Shown piece by piece: positions 41,381 through 49,167 of a DNA stretch of 64,000 bases (position 1 is the first letter of the stretch; every line of letters starts with the position of its first letter). Made by a program: the position numbers and the translations under genes. Source of the stretch: Cycloclasticus sp. (GTDB lineage Bacteria; Pseudomonadota; Gammaproteobacteria; Methylococcales; Cycloclasticaceae); the NCBI GenBank assembly GCA_002700385.1, contig PADC01000008.1, forward strand, positions 40,485-104,484, in the 5' to 3' direction. Below the pieces are notes generated by a model. That model worked only from the letters and a program-made list of their open reading frames with translations, was not told where the DNA came from and made no database searches.

Positions 41381-42078
41381 AATTCACCTCCAGGACGCCG
41401 GAACGGTTTTCCAAGCTGATCCTCTGATAACAGCACTGGGCGCATGGCTTCATTGCAGGCTAATGCCAACCCCCAAGGGTTAACCTCTTTATCCACGTCG
41501 AATCGAACAATACGCAGGGGGTAACGCAACAGCACATCCTTAACTGGATGGCCTCCAATCGATTCCGTGACATTGACATCCAGCCAGATACTCCACGCAC
41601 TGCTGGTTTCTATCTGGACACGTTGACGGGTATAGCTTTGACCGAGAATTTCCTGTACCGAACGAACCCGTTGTCGCAGCTCACCCAGTTCCTGTTTGGT
41701 ATTCATATCCGTTTCCAGCGCAGCTCGACATCCCGGTGTAAGAAAACCCTGGAGTGCGTATATCTGCTTGGGATAGTCCTTCTCTCCGTCACTTGGCCAG
41801 CGGTTCAATTGCTGGAAAATGTAATAAGCGAAGGTATATACCGTCGGAGCTGGCACACTATCAAAATTAGTTACCAGCCCTTGAGTTAAATCGGGAGGAA
41901 TATAGAGCCGTCGAGTTTCCTGCAATACACCGTTACGCCACCAAAGCGCGACTACTGCAACAAGCAAACACACAACAAGGATACGCAAAGTACGGATATG
42001 ATCACTGGTGGCCAGCAATCGCTGCCGCGCCTGGTTGTTTCTGATTACCGTTGGTTTATTGAGTGGCTTTTTCATCAT
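41377..42078 (-). CDS. Integrating conjugative element protein, TIGR03746 (TraE-like)
   Basis: This is a 233-aa VirB8/TraE-like protein with a cytosolic N-terminus, one membrane helix (LRILVVCLLVAVVALWW) and a periplasmic domain with YTFAYYIFQQLNRWPSDGE, a family hallmark. The end is WGLALACNEAMRPV. It is part of the inner-membrane ring. ATG 42078 has GAGAGC upstream; a longer frame overlaps the preceding gene by about 40 bases and is less likely. Next to it are the TIGR03750 and TIGR03749 genes in the expected order. Confidence 0.87.
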   Translation of the reverse strand: MMKKPLNKPTVIRNNQARQRLLATSDHIRTLRILVVCLLVAVVALWWRNGVLQETRRLYIPPDLTQGLVTNFDSVPAPTVYTFAYYIFQQLNRWPSDGEKDYPKQIYALQGFLTPGCRAALETDMNTKQELGELRQRVRSVQEILGQSYTRQRVQIETSSAWSIWLDVNVTESIGGHPVKDVLLRYPLRIVRFDVDKEVNPWGLALACNEAMRPVLLSEDQLGKPFRRPGGEL

Positions 42079-42086
42079 TTTGCTCT

Positions 42087-42461
42087 CTACCTCACTTTCC
42101 ACTTCAGTCGGCGTCCAACATCCCAAACCCGGCTTTGTCGTATAAACGAGGAACGCAACAAGTGAAGGTCTTCAAGCCATAAGCGTAGTCGCAACTGGTA
42201 GTAACCCAGTGGCCTGCCCCGTTTAAGTTTCTGTAATACCGTTGCCCCAATGACGACCCAGACAATCACCAATAGCAAACCGATGCCGACGCCCATCATG
42301 AGATAGCCAAACAGGCCGCACACAATGACACTACCGGGCACCAGAGCGATACCGCCCACAGTGACCAGCAGCATCAATTCTGAGAGCGAACAACCCCTGA
42401 AGATCGACGGCTCGGCATTCAAGCGCACCGGTAACAGTTCGTTATCTTGCTGCGATTCCAT
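42087..42461 (-). CDS. Conjugal transfer protein TIGR03750 (TraL-like)
   Basis: This is a 124-aa protein with an N-terminal cytosolic segment (LPVRLNAEPSIFRGCS), a paired hydrophobic region (LMLLVTVGGIALVPGSVIVC and GVGIGLLLVIVWVVIGATV) and a basic end. That is the pattern of the TraL/VirB3 component that goes with the TraC ATPase. It begins three bases before the stop of the pilin-like gene upstream ends, allowing coupling. The family call follows from motif and order. Confidence 0.82.
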   Translation of the reverse strand: MESQQDNELLPVRLNAEPSIFRGCSLSELMLLVTVGGIALVPGSVIVCGLFGYLMMGVGIGLLLVIVWVVIGATVLQKLKRGRPLGYYQLRLRLWLEDLHLLRSSFIRQSRVWDVGRRLKWKVR

Positions 42462-42464
42462 GCC

Positions 42465-42839
42465 TCAGATGATTCCAACGGCTTCGTTCAGGAAGAAAGA
42501 CACGATGGCCAACAGCACGCCAGCTATGACTGCAGTAAGGCCCACGGAGCCCCAATCAGGATCATTGGAACTGCGCGCTTCATTGAATTTGGAAAGCAGT
42601 ATCCAGCCGATCCACAAAAAACCAGCGCCTGAGATAACCAGGGCGATATAGTCAATGGCATCTCCCGACCATCCCTGCATAAAGGCCAAGTAGTTGCCAT
42701 TAGGCGCACCGCTCGACGGATCGACGGGTGTAGGCAACTGTGCCTGAGCTGATATTGAAACCAGCCACAACCAAAACATCGATAAAGGAGCGATATTGCG
42801 CTTCTGTATAATAGTAGATTCATGCATTACGGGGTTCAT
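42465..42839 (-). CDS. Pilin-like conjugal transfer protein TIGR03745
   Basis: This is a 124-aa small membrane protein, the probable pilin (TraA-like). It has a signal peptide (LSMFWLWLVSISAQAQLP), a polar stretch with DPSSGAPNGNYLA, then two helices (YIALVISGAGFLWIGWILL and SVGLTAVIAGVLLAIVSFFL). ATG 42839 follows GTGAGGA, and a GTG start four codons earlier is less likely. It lies between TIGR03758 and TIGR03750 as in other islands of this group. Identity as the actual pilus subunit is an inference from size and topology. Confidence 0.82.
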   Translation of the reverse strand: MNPVMHESTIIQKRNIAPLSMFWLWLVSISAQAQLPTPVDPSSGAPNGNYLAFMQGWSGDAIDYIALVISGAGFLWIGWILLSKFNEARSSNDPDWGSVGLTAVIAGVLLAIVSFFLNEAVGII

Positions 42840-42893
42840 AGTCTTCCTCACTTTACGTGCTAAAATTTTCGCGTTTTATGTTTTTCGTTAGTG

Positions 42894-43133
42894 CTATCGC
42901 AGTAGGAAGCCAAGAACGAGAGTTAAAAATATTGAGCGGACTGACCGAGTCAGAAAATCATAGAAATTTATTTTTCGGTGTGACCAGGCTTTCCACTGAG
43001 TGACAATGACCCAGGCGACCCAGATATAAAGCACCGAATACAAGATCAATAGAATCGTTAGACTAAAGCTACCCATAGGTACGCCTAGCGTTGCACCAGT
43101 GAAAGCCGCCTCTTGGGCAGCGGAGACAGCCAT
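42894..43133 (-). CDS. Integrating conjugative element protein TIGR03758
   Basis: This 79-aa protein has one helix-rich hydrophobic region (SLTILLILYSVLYIWVAWVIV) and a basic loop (WKAWSHRKINFYDF), ending VRSIFLTLVLGFLLR. It is a short inner-membrane factor always found between RAQPRD and the pilin-like gene in this ICE group. Its start overlaps the stop of the RAQPRD gene by one base. Function in channel or pilus assembly is unknown. Confidence 0.82.
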   Translation of the reverse strand: MAVSAAQEAAFTGATLGVPMGSFSLTILLILYSVLYIWVAWVIVTQWKAWSHRKINFYDFLTRSVRSIFLTLVLGFLLR

Positions 43134-43426
43134 CAGTGGTAATCCCCTTCAATCGGAGGCAAGGACCGCGGCTCTCTTCTTCGATTCTTGAGTGCATCCT
43201 CAATACCTTGCTGTATCGCCTTTACATCTTGCCTGAGTTGGTCATAATCAACCTGAAATCGTGCGTGAGTACTGGCGTTGTGCGCTGCTTGGTCGATAAT
43301 CGACTCTATTGTGGTCAATTCGAGCTGGAGCCGGTGGAGTCCTGCACGCTCTGTATCGGTGATGGCATAACAGGGTGTCAGGTAGGCGATGGTTAACAAC
43401 CCGGCAACTACTATCAATAAACGCAT
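43133..43426 (-). CDS. RAQPRD-family ICE protein (TIGR01690)
   Basis: This 97-aa exported protein has a signal peptide (LLIVVAGLLTIAYLTPCYA) and a helical body with RFQVDYDQLRQDVKAIQQG, matching the RAQPRD family. The normal family end, RAQPRD...GDYR, is here RREPRSLPP followed by GDYH, so the namesake motif is degenerate. In related elements the TIGR03747 gene is its immediate neighbour; here 5.8 kb of foreign cargo lies between. It is the first gene of the TIGR01690-TraC run on the minus strand. Confidence 0.82.
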   Translation of the reverse strand: MRLLIVVAGLLTIAYLTPCYAITDTERAGLHRLQLELTTIESIIDQAAHNASTHARFQVDYDQLRQDVKAIQQGIEDALKNRRREPRSLPPIEGDYH

Positions 43427-43477
43427 AATCTTCGTCCTTTGGTTAGGACAATGATCAGGGATAATCGGTAATTTGGG

Positions 43478-43621
43478 CTATGGAAAAGCTTTCAGCGCAT
43501 CAATTAAGTTTTCTAAAGCACCCTCATAAAGGAAATGTGGATAGCGTTCAATTGACGGAACTAAAGTCAGTGCTACAGCGCCAATCACTAATAGGGGTAT
43601 TTTAGCTATGAAGTGTCTTAA
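43478..43621 (-). pseudogene. Possible remnant of a small membrane protein gene
   Basis: An open stretch of about 48 codons on the minus strand encodes IPLLVIGAVALTLVPSIERY and then PHFLYEGALENLIDALKAFP before a stop at 43478. The sequence looks like a genuine membrane protein, but no ATG, GTG or TTG in a useful position begins it and a stop stands just upstream. It may be the 3' end of a gene broken when the cargo entered. Weakly supported. Confidence 0.3.
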
Positions 43622-43803
43622 CTTTCTTGTGCAATATGATATTGATTATTGATACAACTTGATGTGTATGACAGTTATCAACCAAAGCGGACATTGAGTC
43701 TCTTGCTCTGTCCTCAAAATTCGGTTTTTAAATTTGACAAATTCTAAAAACTCATTGCTGTAGCAACACATGTGCAAAATTTTGTTTGGAAAGCCTCTGG
43801 AGG

Positions 43804-43873
43804 TGACTTATAGTCATCACAGCAATTGACTCGACGAAAATGTGACTTATAATCCGTTGGGTTATAAGTCACA
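43804..43873 (+). promoter_or_regulatory. C-box promoter of the controller gene
   Basis: TTGACT (43826-43831) and TATAAT (43848-43853) are 16 bases apart. Upstream of the -35 lies TGACTTATAGTCA (43804-43816), a perfect C-box of the GACT-N3-AGTC type known from restriction-modification controllers. The -10 sits in a perfect 12-bp inverted repeat, TGTGACTTATAA (43841-43852) and TTATAAGTCACA (43862-43873). Binding to the first site should activate and to the second repress, the usual C-protein feedback. Confidence 0.85.
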
Positions 43874-43905
43874 TAAAAGACCATGTATTTCTTTGGAGCG
43901 GCAGC

Positions 43906-44157
43906 TTGGCAAAAGAAAAGAAACCCTTTCCCTGCCCAGAATTTGGAGGGTACTTGAGGGAACTAAGAAAAGCAGCTGGGTTTACTCAAGAAAGCTTTGC
44001 TGTTGCTGCTGGCTTCGATAGAACTTATATCAGCGGAGTTGAGCGCGGCGAGCGTAATGTCAGTCTTATCAATATATGCAGGTTTGCCGACACACTAAAT
44101 ATTCATCCGGCTAAGCTGTTTGAATTTTATGAACCCTTAGAGCAGGCCTGGGGTTAA
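43906..44157 (+). CDS. XRE-family controller (C) protein of the modification operon
   Basis: This 83-aa helix-turn-helix protein has the XRE fold of restriction-modification C proteins: GYLRELRKAAGFTQESFAVA, GFDRTYISGVERGERNVS and a helical end. There is no ATG; the TTG at 43906 follows GGAG at seven bases and begins AKEKKPFPCP. C proteins bind C-boxes in their own promoter to delay and then limit expression of the restriction side. The perfect C-boxes just upstream make that role highly likely here. It is the first gene of the plus-strand operon. Confidence 0.85.
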   Translation: MAKEKKPFPCPEFGGYLRELRKAAGFTQESFAVAAGFDRTYISGVERGERNVSLINICRFADTLNIHPAKLFEFYEPLEQAWG

Positions 44158-44217
44158 GCAGCGTGACTGAAATTCAAGTAACTCAAAGTAGTATATTTAT
44201 TTCTAAAGGATTTTTTA

Positions 44218-45489
44218 ATGGTTAATAAGTCCAATAAGAAGTATGTAGGTACCTACATCGACTTATTTTCCGGTTGTGGTGGTCTTTCCTTAGGACTAGG
44301 TAACGCTGGTTGGCAGGGATTATTTGCTGTTGAAAAAGACCCCATGGCATTTTCGACATTCATACATAATATGGTTGATGATAACAGTAAATATGCTCAC
44401 TTCAACTGGGTAGATTGGCTACCCAAAGAAGCTACAACCATCCAAAAGTTATTAAGAAAATACCCAGACCAGCTGGCAAAACTGGAAGGTAATATAGACC
44501 TTATTGCTGGCGGACCACCTTGCCAAGGCTTTTCTCTAGCTGGCATGCGTAATTCGAATGACCCTAGAAATAAAATGTCCCAAGAATATATAAAAATGGT
44601 TGGGATAATTAGGCCAAAATTTCTCCTTCTTGAAAATGTTCGTGGGTTTAATGCTGTATTTAAGAATGGCGTAGGCAAAGCTAAAAAAGTGCCCTATTCG
44701 CAAATAGTTAAGAAAGCTATAGAAGGACTAGGGTACAAGGTTTCCAAAAACTATGTTCATAGCGAACAGTTCGGCGTACCTCAGCAGCGGACGCGCTTCA
44801 TCATGATAGGAATTCGTGAAGACCTAATTGCAGACGATAATGAGGTAAATCCTTTTGAAATACTGAATGGTATTCGTGAAAGTTTTCTGAAAGATAAAGG
44901 ACTTCCTCAAAATCCGGTTTCTGTAAAAGATGCGATCAGTGATCTTGAAATTAGTCGAAAAGGTGCGAAGCTCATTGAACACTCAGGTTCGCGTGAAAAA
45001 GGGTTTAAACAACTAGATTACAAACCTCCTGCTAATTTAACGCCATTTCAAGCGTTAATGAGAAAAGGACTTAATGGGACAAAGCCATGTAGTATGCGAT
45101 TAGCTCGGCACAAACCTACAACGATTGCGAAATTTGAACTTATACAAGAAATTTCTCGTCCAGGTATTACGCTGAGTCATGAGGAAAGGAAGATCATTGG
45201 CACAAAAAAACAAGCGATCTGCGTTCTTGACCCTAAAAAACCCTCTAAAACTATTACAACCCTGCCTGATGATGTCTTGCACTACAAAGAGCCACGTATT
45301 TTGACAGTAAGGGAAAGTGCCAGAATACAGTCGTTTCCAGACGATTTCGAGTTTAAGGGAAAATACACAACTGGCGGGAAAGATAGAACTAAAGAGTGCC
45401 CAAGGTATACGCAAGTAGGAAATGCCGTGCCTCCCCTTTTAGGAGAGATATTCGGGATATGGGTTGGGGAAATTCAAGGAAAGATATGA
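44218..45489 (+). CDS. DNA (cytosine-5) methyltransferase
   Basis: This is a 423-aa C5-cytosine DNA methyltransferase. Motif I is DLFSGCGG (residues 15-22), motif IV GGPPCQGFS with the catalytic Cys 102, motif VI LLENVRGF (137-144), motif VIII QRTRFIMIG (190-198) and motif X GNAVPPLLGE near 403. The target-recognition region is about residues 205-375; the site it modifies cannot be read. All catalytic elements are intact. The stop codon overlaps the next start as ATGA, so the GHKL protein is translationally coupled. It probably protects host DNA from the rest of the operon. Confidence 0.95.
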   Translation: MVNKSNKKYVGTYIDLFSGCGGLSLGLGNAGWQGLFAVEKDPMAFSTFIHNMVDDNSKYAHFNWVDWLPKEATTIQKLLRKYPDQLAKLEGNIDLIAGGPPCQGFSLAGMRNSNDPRNKMSQEYIKMVGIIRPKFLLLENVRGFNAVFKNGVGKAKKVPYSQIVKKAIEGLGYKVSKNYVHSEQFGVPQQRTRFIMIGIREDLIADDNEVNPFEILNGIRESFLKDKGLPQNPVSVKDAISDLEISRKGAKLIEHSGSREKGFKQLDYKPPANLTPFQALMRKGLNGTKPCSMRLARHKPTTIAKFELIQEISRPGITLSHEERKIIGTKKQAICVLDPKKPSKTITTLPDDVLHYKEPRILTVRESARIQSFPDDFEFKGKYTTGGKDRTKECPRYTQVGNAVPPLLGEIFGIWVGEIQGKI

Positions 45490-47846
45490 CCAGAAAACAC
45501 TTTAAAGTAAGTTCCGCGCTCAAGAACATCATTGGGAAAGACTTAATTACTGATGATTTTGTTGCAATATTCGAGTTAGTTAAAAATTCATTTGACGCGA
45601 ATGCTAAGCGCGTAGATGTAGTCTTTGAAAAAACCTTGTCTGATGATGGGAGAATCATCATTTCAGACAATGGAAAGGGAATGGATTTAAAGGATATTGA
45701 AGAAAAATGGCTTTTTGTAGCTTACTCCGCCAAGAAAGAAGGTGTTGAAGATTATCGCGACGAAATAAAAACGAAAAGAATACATGCTGGAGCAAAGGGG
45801 ATAGGCCGGTTTTCATGTGATAGATTGGGTAAAGTTTTAACTATCTACTCTCGAAGAAGCACTAATGAAAAGATTTCCAAGCTCACCGTCGAATGGGAAG
45901 CATTCGAAAAAAGCATGCAAAAGAAGTTTGAAAACATCCCTGTGGAATATGAGCTGATCGATAGCTGTGAACATAAACTGACTAAAGGCACAGTACTTGA
46001 AATAGCTAATGTTAGATCTGTATGGGATGCTTTCAAACTTCGAAAACTTCGTCAATCCCTTGAAAAGCTGATCAACCCCTCCCAATCGAATGTAAAGACT
46101 CCATTTTCTATCTATCTGAAAGCTGAAGAATTCAAGCCTTATGATTCCGAGGCTAAGAAAAATGGCCAAGATCATGAAGTTATCAATGGCAAAGTAAATA
46201 ACTTCCTTTTTGAAAAGCTAGATTTAAAGTCTACCAGCATCAAAGTCGATATCGACAAAAAAGGAGAGTTGATAACGACTGAGCTTTTTGACAAGGGGCA
46301 GTTCGTTTATCGAATGGCAGAAGAAAATCCGTATAAAACGGAAAACTGGACGCTATCTAATATAAGAGTTCATCTTTTTGCCATGAATCAAACTTCCAAG
46401 TCTATGTTTACAAAATATATGGGAGTTAGACCCGTTCAGTTTGGTTCTGTCTTTGTGTATAAAAATGGATTTCGAATTCATCCTATTGGTGAAATTGGTC
46501 GGGGTGACGTTTTTGGTCTTGACGGACGAAAACAACAAGGCACAAGCAGATTTTTCGGCACTAGGGATTTGGTTGGAAGAGTCGAAATTGATGGAGACAA
46601 CGAAGAGTTTAGAGAAGCTTCAAGTCGCGATGGCGGACTAGAGAGAAACGAAGCCTTTATTTATCTTCAAGATTTTTTTATAGACCATGTCCTTAAACGA
46701 TTAGAGCGATTTGCTATTGGAGTCGTCAAGTACGGGAATATTGATGAATTCGATGTGCACGACTTATCTTCTGCCTTCCCGAAAGAAAAAGCCTTAGAAT
46801 TCATTGAAGCACTTACAAAAAGCGATTCAATTCATGACATTGAATTTAATCCAGATATTTTTGACATTGTAAGCAATGCTTCTGAAAAAAGTTTAAATAC
46901 GCTTCTTAAAAACTTGAGCCGAATTGCATCGGATTCTGATTCCCCTGAGTTGGATGGCGAAATTTCAAAAATAGAATCTCGACTGAAGGATTTTTCAAAA
47001 GCAACAAAGGATGCTGAAAAAGAAGCGAGAGAGGAAAAGAAACGGCGCAGAGAGGCAGAAGAGGCAGCAAGAGATGAAGCTGAAAAAGCTCGCGCTGCTG
47101 AGCAGGAAGCACAAGCAGAGAGAGATAAAAGTGCGTTAGTTACTAAGCAATCGATTTTTCTTAGATCAATGGTTTCATCTGATTTGGAAAATGTGGTCTC
47201 GCTCCATCATCATATTGGAATAGCTGCCGGAACAATTGAAAACTATGTCCGCGCTATAAGCAAAAAAATACGATCTGGAAAACCAATGACTGCTGAGTCA
47301 TTTCTAACTGTTTTAGATGAAATATCTTTTGTAGCCAGACAAATCTCTGCGACAACCAAATTTGCCACTAAAGCCAACTTCAACCTAGAGGCAGAATTGA
47401 TAGAACAAGATTTATATGGGTATATACAAGAATATGTAATGAATGTGTGTTCAGGGCTAGTCAAGGTAGACAAGAAAATAAACTTGAACATGGACTTTCA
47501 GTGGCAGTGTGACAACGAAGATGAATTTATTATCAAGTTTCGACCACTGGAAGTTGCAATGGTACTCGACAGCCTAATAAACAATTCAGTTAAGGCTGGA
47601 GCAAAAAAAGTAGTATTTGATGCGACTATTGAAAACAACGAGCTAACTATTATCGTAAGTGATAACGGAAAAGGAATAAAAGACTCTATTAAAGACAAGA
47701 TATACGAAATGGGCTTCACGACCACAAATGGTTCTGGCTTGGGCTTGCATCATACCAAGAGCATATTACAAGGAATGGAAGCCAGCATAGCTCTTGTAGA
47801 TGGGGCTTCCAAAGGTTCGATGTTTAAGTTGACGTTTACAAGGTAG
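45486..47846 (+). CDS. Dual-GHKL protein: MORC/Hsp90-like ATPase plus histidine kinase-like ATPase
   Basis: This is a 786-aa protein with two separate GHKL ATP-binding folds. The N-terminal one is MORC/Hsp90-like: FELVKNSFDANAK (E30, N34, D37), ISDNGKGM (D61, G63, G65) and the lid AGAKGIGRFSCD. A middle domain of about 370 residues has no assigned family. A coiled coil follows (about residues 525-580, rich in EKEAREEKKRRREAEEAA), then a His-rich VSLHHHIGIAAGTIENY that could act as the H-box. The C-terminal ATPase has LINNSVKAGA (N-box), VSDNGKGIKD and GSGLGLHHTKS. The start at 45486 overlaps the methylase stop. I know no named family with both ends. Confidence 0.88.
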   Translation: MTRKHFKVSSALKNIIGKDLITDDFVAIFELVKNSFDANAKRVDVVFEKTLSDDGRIIISDNGKGMDLKDIEEKWLFVAYSAKKEGVEDYRDEIKTKRIHAGAKGIGRFSCDRLGKVLTIYSRRSTNEKISKLTVEWEAFEKSMQKKFENIPVEYELIDSCEHKLTKGTVLEIANVRSVWDAFKLRKLRQSLEKLINPSQSNVKTPFSIYLKAEEFKPYDSEAKKNGQDHEVINGKVNNFLFEKLDLKSTSIKVDIDKKGELITTELFDKGQFVYRMAEENPYKTENWTLSNIRVHLFAMNQTSKSMFTKYMGVRPVQFGSVFVYKNGFRIHPIGEIGRGDVFGLDGRKQQGTSRFFGTRDLVGRVEIDGDNEEFREASSRDGGLERNEAFIYLQDFFIDHVLKRLERFAIGVVKYGNIDEFDVHDLSSAFPKEKALEFIEALTKSDSIHDIEFNPDIFDIVSNASEKSLNTLLKNLSRIASDSDSPELDGEISKIESRLKDFSKATKDAEKEAREEKKRRREAEEAARDEAEKARAAEQEAQAERDKSALVTKQSIFLRSMVSSDLENVVSLHHHIGIAAGTIENYVRAISKKIRSGKPMTAESFLTVLDEISFVARQISATTKFATKANFNLEAELIEQDLYGYIQEYVMNVCSGLVKVDKKINLNMDFQWQCDNEDEFIIKFRPLEVAMVLDSLINNSVKAGAKKVVFDATIENNELTIIVSDNGKGIKDSIKDKIYEMGFTTTNGSGLGLHHTKSILQGMEASIALVDGASKGSMFKLTFTR

Positions 47847-47853
47847 TTGTATT

Positions 47854-48699
47854 ATGAAGTTTAAAATTGTTTGGATTGATGATTCAAGAACATGGGTCAA
47901 GTCTGTCGAATCAGAAGTTAAAGATGCATTTGAAGGCCTAGAGTTTGATCCCAATATTGAATGGTTTCAGGATAGCAATTCCGCAAAGGAATCTATTTTA
48001 GGAGCTTACGCTGATTTGCTTTTAATAGATTGCACTCTACCCGAAGGGGTTCGAGGGGATGATTTTATTAAAGAGTTACGAATAAACCGATGTTTTGCTC
48101 ATGTAGTATTCTATTCGCAAGATGCAGATAACTTGCAAGCAATGGAAGAGGACAAACACTTTATTCACGTGACTCATAGAGATGATATTGCAGACACATT
48201 AGAAAGTGTTGCTGACCAAGCTTATAGAAAATATAAACACCCCGCCTTTATGAGAGGCCTTTTATTGTCGGAATTTATTGATTTAGAAAACCTTATGGAA
48301 AGCTTGATTTCTCAGTGTTTTAAAGGGGAATCTGACTATTTCAAGCAAACAATCATTCACAAGGGAGGGGAAAGCTTTTCCTTAGCAGCAAAAAAGAAGT
48401 TCATAGTCAGATTAATAAAAGAGGCAATAGAAAAAGATGGTAGTTTCACGGAGAAACTTAAAGCAATTGATTTCTCTTCCTCTCAGTTCGACAAGCATGT
48501 GACTAACAAAAGAAATGTCCTGGCACATGCTTATCCAGAATATGACCAAGATAGTGGCAAAATCACTCTAGTTAGTGCAATCGATAACGTTGATTTCAAT
48601 GCTGAATGGTTCCATGAAACAAGGGAGAAAATTCATGAGCATAAAAATAAAGTCCGCAACCTAATAGATATGAATTTATATCAAGTAGTAAATCCTTAA
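47854..48699 (+). CDS. Receiver-domain protein with HEPN-like C-terminal domain
   Basis: This is a 281-aa protein in two parts. Residues 1-120 are a response-regulator receiver: WIDD (D9, D10), LLLIDCTLP (phosphoacceptor D59) and VVFYSQDAD (S88). The conserved Lys is replaced by a His/Arg (VTHRDD). Residues ~130-281 are helical and hold NKRNVLAHAYPEY, an R220-N-x3-H225 motif like that of HEPN ribonucleases (Rx4-6H). No DNA-binding domain is present. It follows the GHKL gene by seven bases, so the two probably form a phosphorelay, with RNA cleavage as the likely output. The receiver call is firm; HEPN rests on motif and helical content. Confidence 0.78.
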   Translation: MKFKIVWIDDSRTWVKSVESEVKDAFEGLEFDPNIEWFQDSNSAKESILGAYADLLLIDCTLPEGVRGDDFIKELRINRCFAHVVFYSQDADNLQAMEEDKHFIHVTHRDDIADTLESVADQAYRKYKHPAFMRGLLLSEFIDLENLMESLISQCFKGESDYFKQTIIHKGGESFSLAAKKKFIVRLIKEAIEKDGSFTEKLKAIDFSSSQFDKHVTNKRNVLAHAYPEYDQDSGKITLVSAIDNVDFNAEWFHETREKIHEHKNKVRNLIDMNLYQVVNP

Positions 48700-48708
48700 T
48701 AATTCGAT

Positions 48709-49167
48709 ATGACGAAGCGTAAAACCGTAATTGTAGATCTGGATGGGACTATTGCTCTAAACGAACATCGCCATCATTACATCTATCCTAAAAATGGTAG
48801 CAAGCCTGATTGGAATTCATTTTTTCTCGCATGTATTGATGACACCCCCAATATGGCGGTTATTCACTCGATTGAAGCTTTTAAAAAGTCTGGATACAAA
48901 ATTCACATTATGTCAGCTAGAGGCATGATTGCTCATAAGGAAACTGTAGATTGGCTTTCCAAATTTTCTATAACATACGATGAACTAACCATGAGAAATA
49001 TTGGTTGTTATAAGCCTGACGAAGAGCTAAAACAATACTGGATTGAAAAGCTTTACCCAAACTATCAAGAAGATATTCTTTGTGTATTTGATGATCGCGA
49101 CAAAGTCGTCAATATGTGGAGATCACTTGGCTTGACCTGTTTCCAAGTGGCCGAAGGTGATTTTTAA
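48709..49167 (+). CDS. T4 Pnk-like 3'-phosphatase (HAD superfamily), stand-alone
   Basis: This is a 152-aa HAD hydrolase that matches the phosphatase half of T4 polynucleotide kinase: DLDGT (D10, D12), DWNSFFLAC, MSARG (S69), DELTMRN and the end VFDDRDKVVNMWR with VAEGDF. In the phage enzyme this domain removes 3'-phosphates or 2',3'-cyclic phosphates from nucleic acid ends, preparing cut RNA for ligation. The kinase half is absent. Last gene of the operon, nine bases after the REC-HEPN gene. It could heal RNA cut by the HEPN partner, or act on DNA. Confidence 0.88.
   Translation: MTKRKTVIVDLDGTIALNEHRHHYIYPKNGSKPDWNSFFLACIDDTPNMAVIHSIEAFKKSGYKIHIMSARGMIAHKETVDWLSKFSITYDELTMRNIGCYKPDEELKQYWIEKLYPNYQEDILCVFDDRDKVVNMWRSLGLTCFQVAEGDF

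Noticed and set aside
43804-49167. Operon as a Detocs-type phosphorelay system
   Set aside because: Detocs uses a phosphorylase-type effector and no methylase; here the effector is HEPN-like and the kinase has an added MORC-like domain, so the name does not apply.
43804-49167. Operon as a plain type II restriction-modification system
   Set aside because: C protein and methylase fit, but no PD-(D/E)XK, HNH, GIY-YIG or PLD nuclease motif is visible in the other products.
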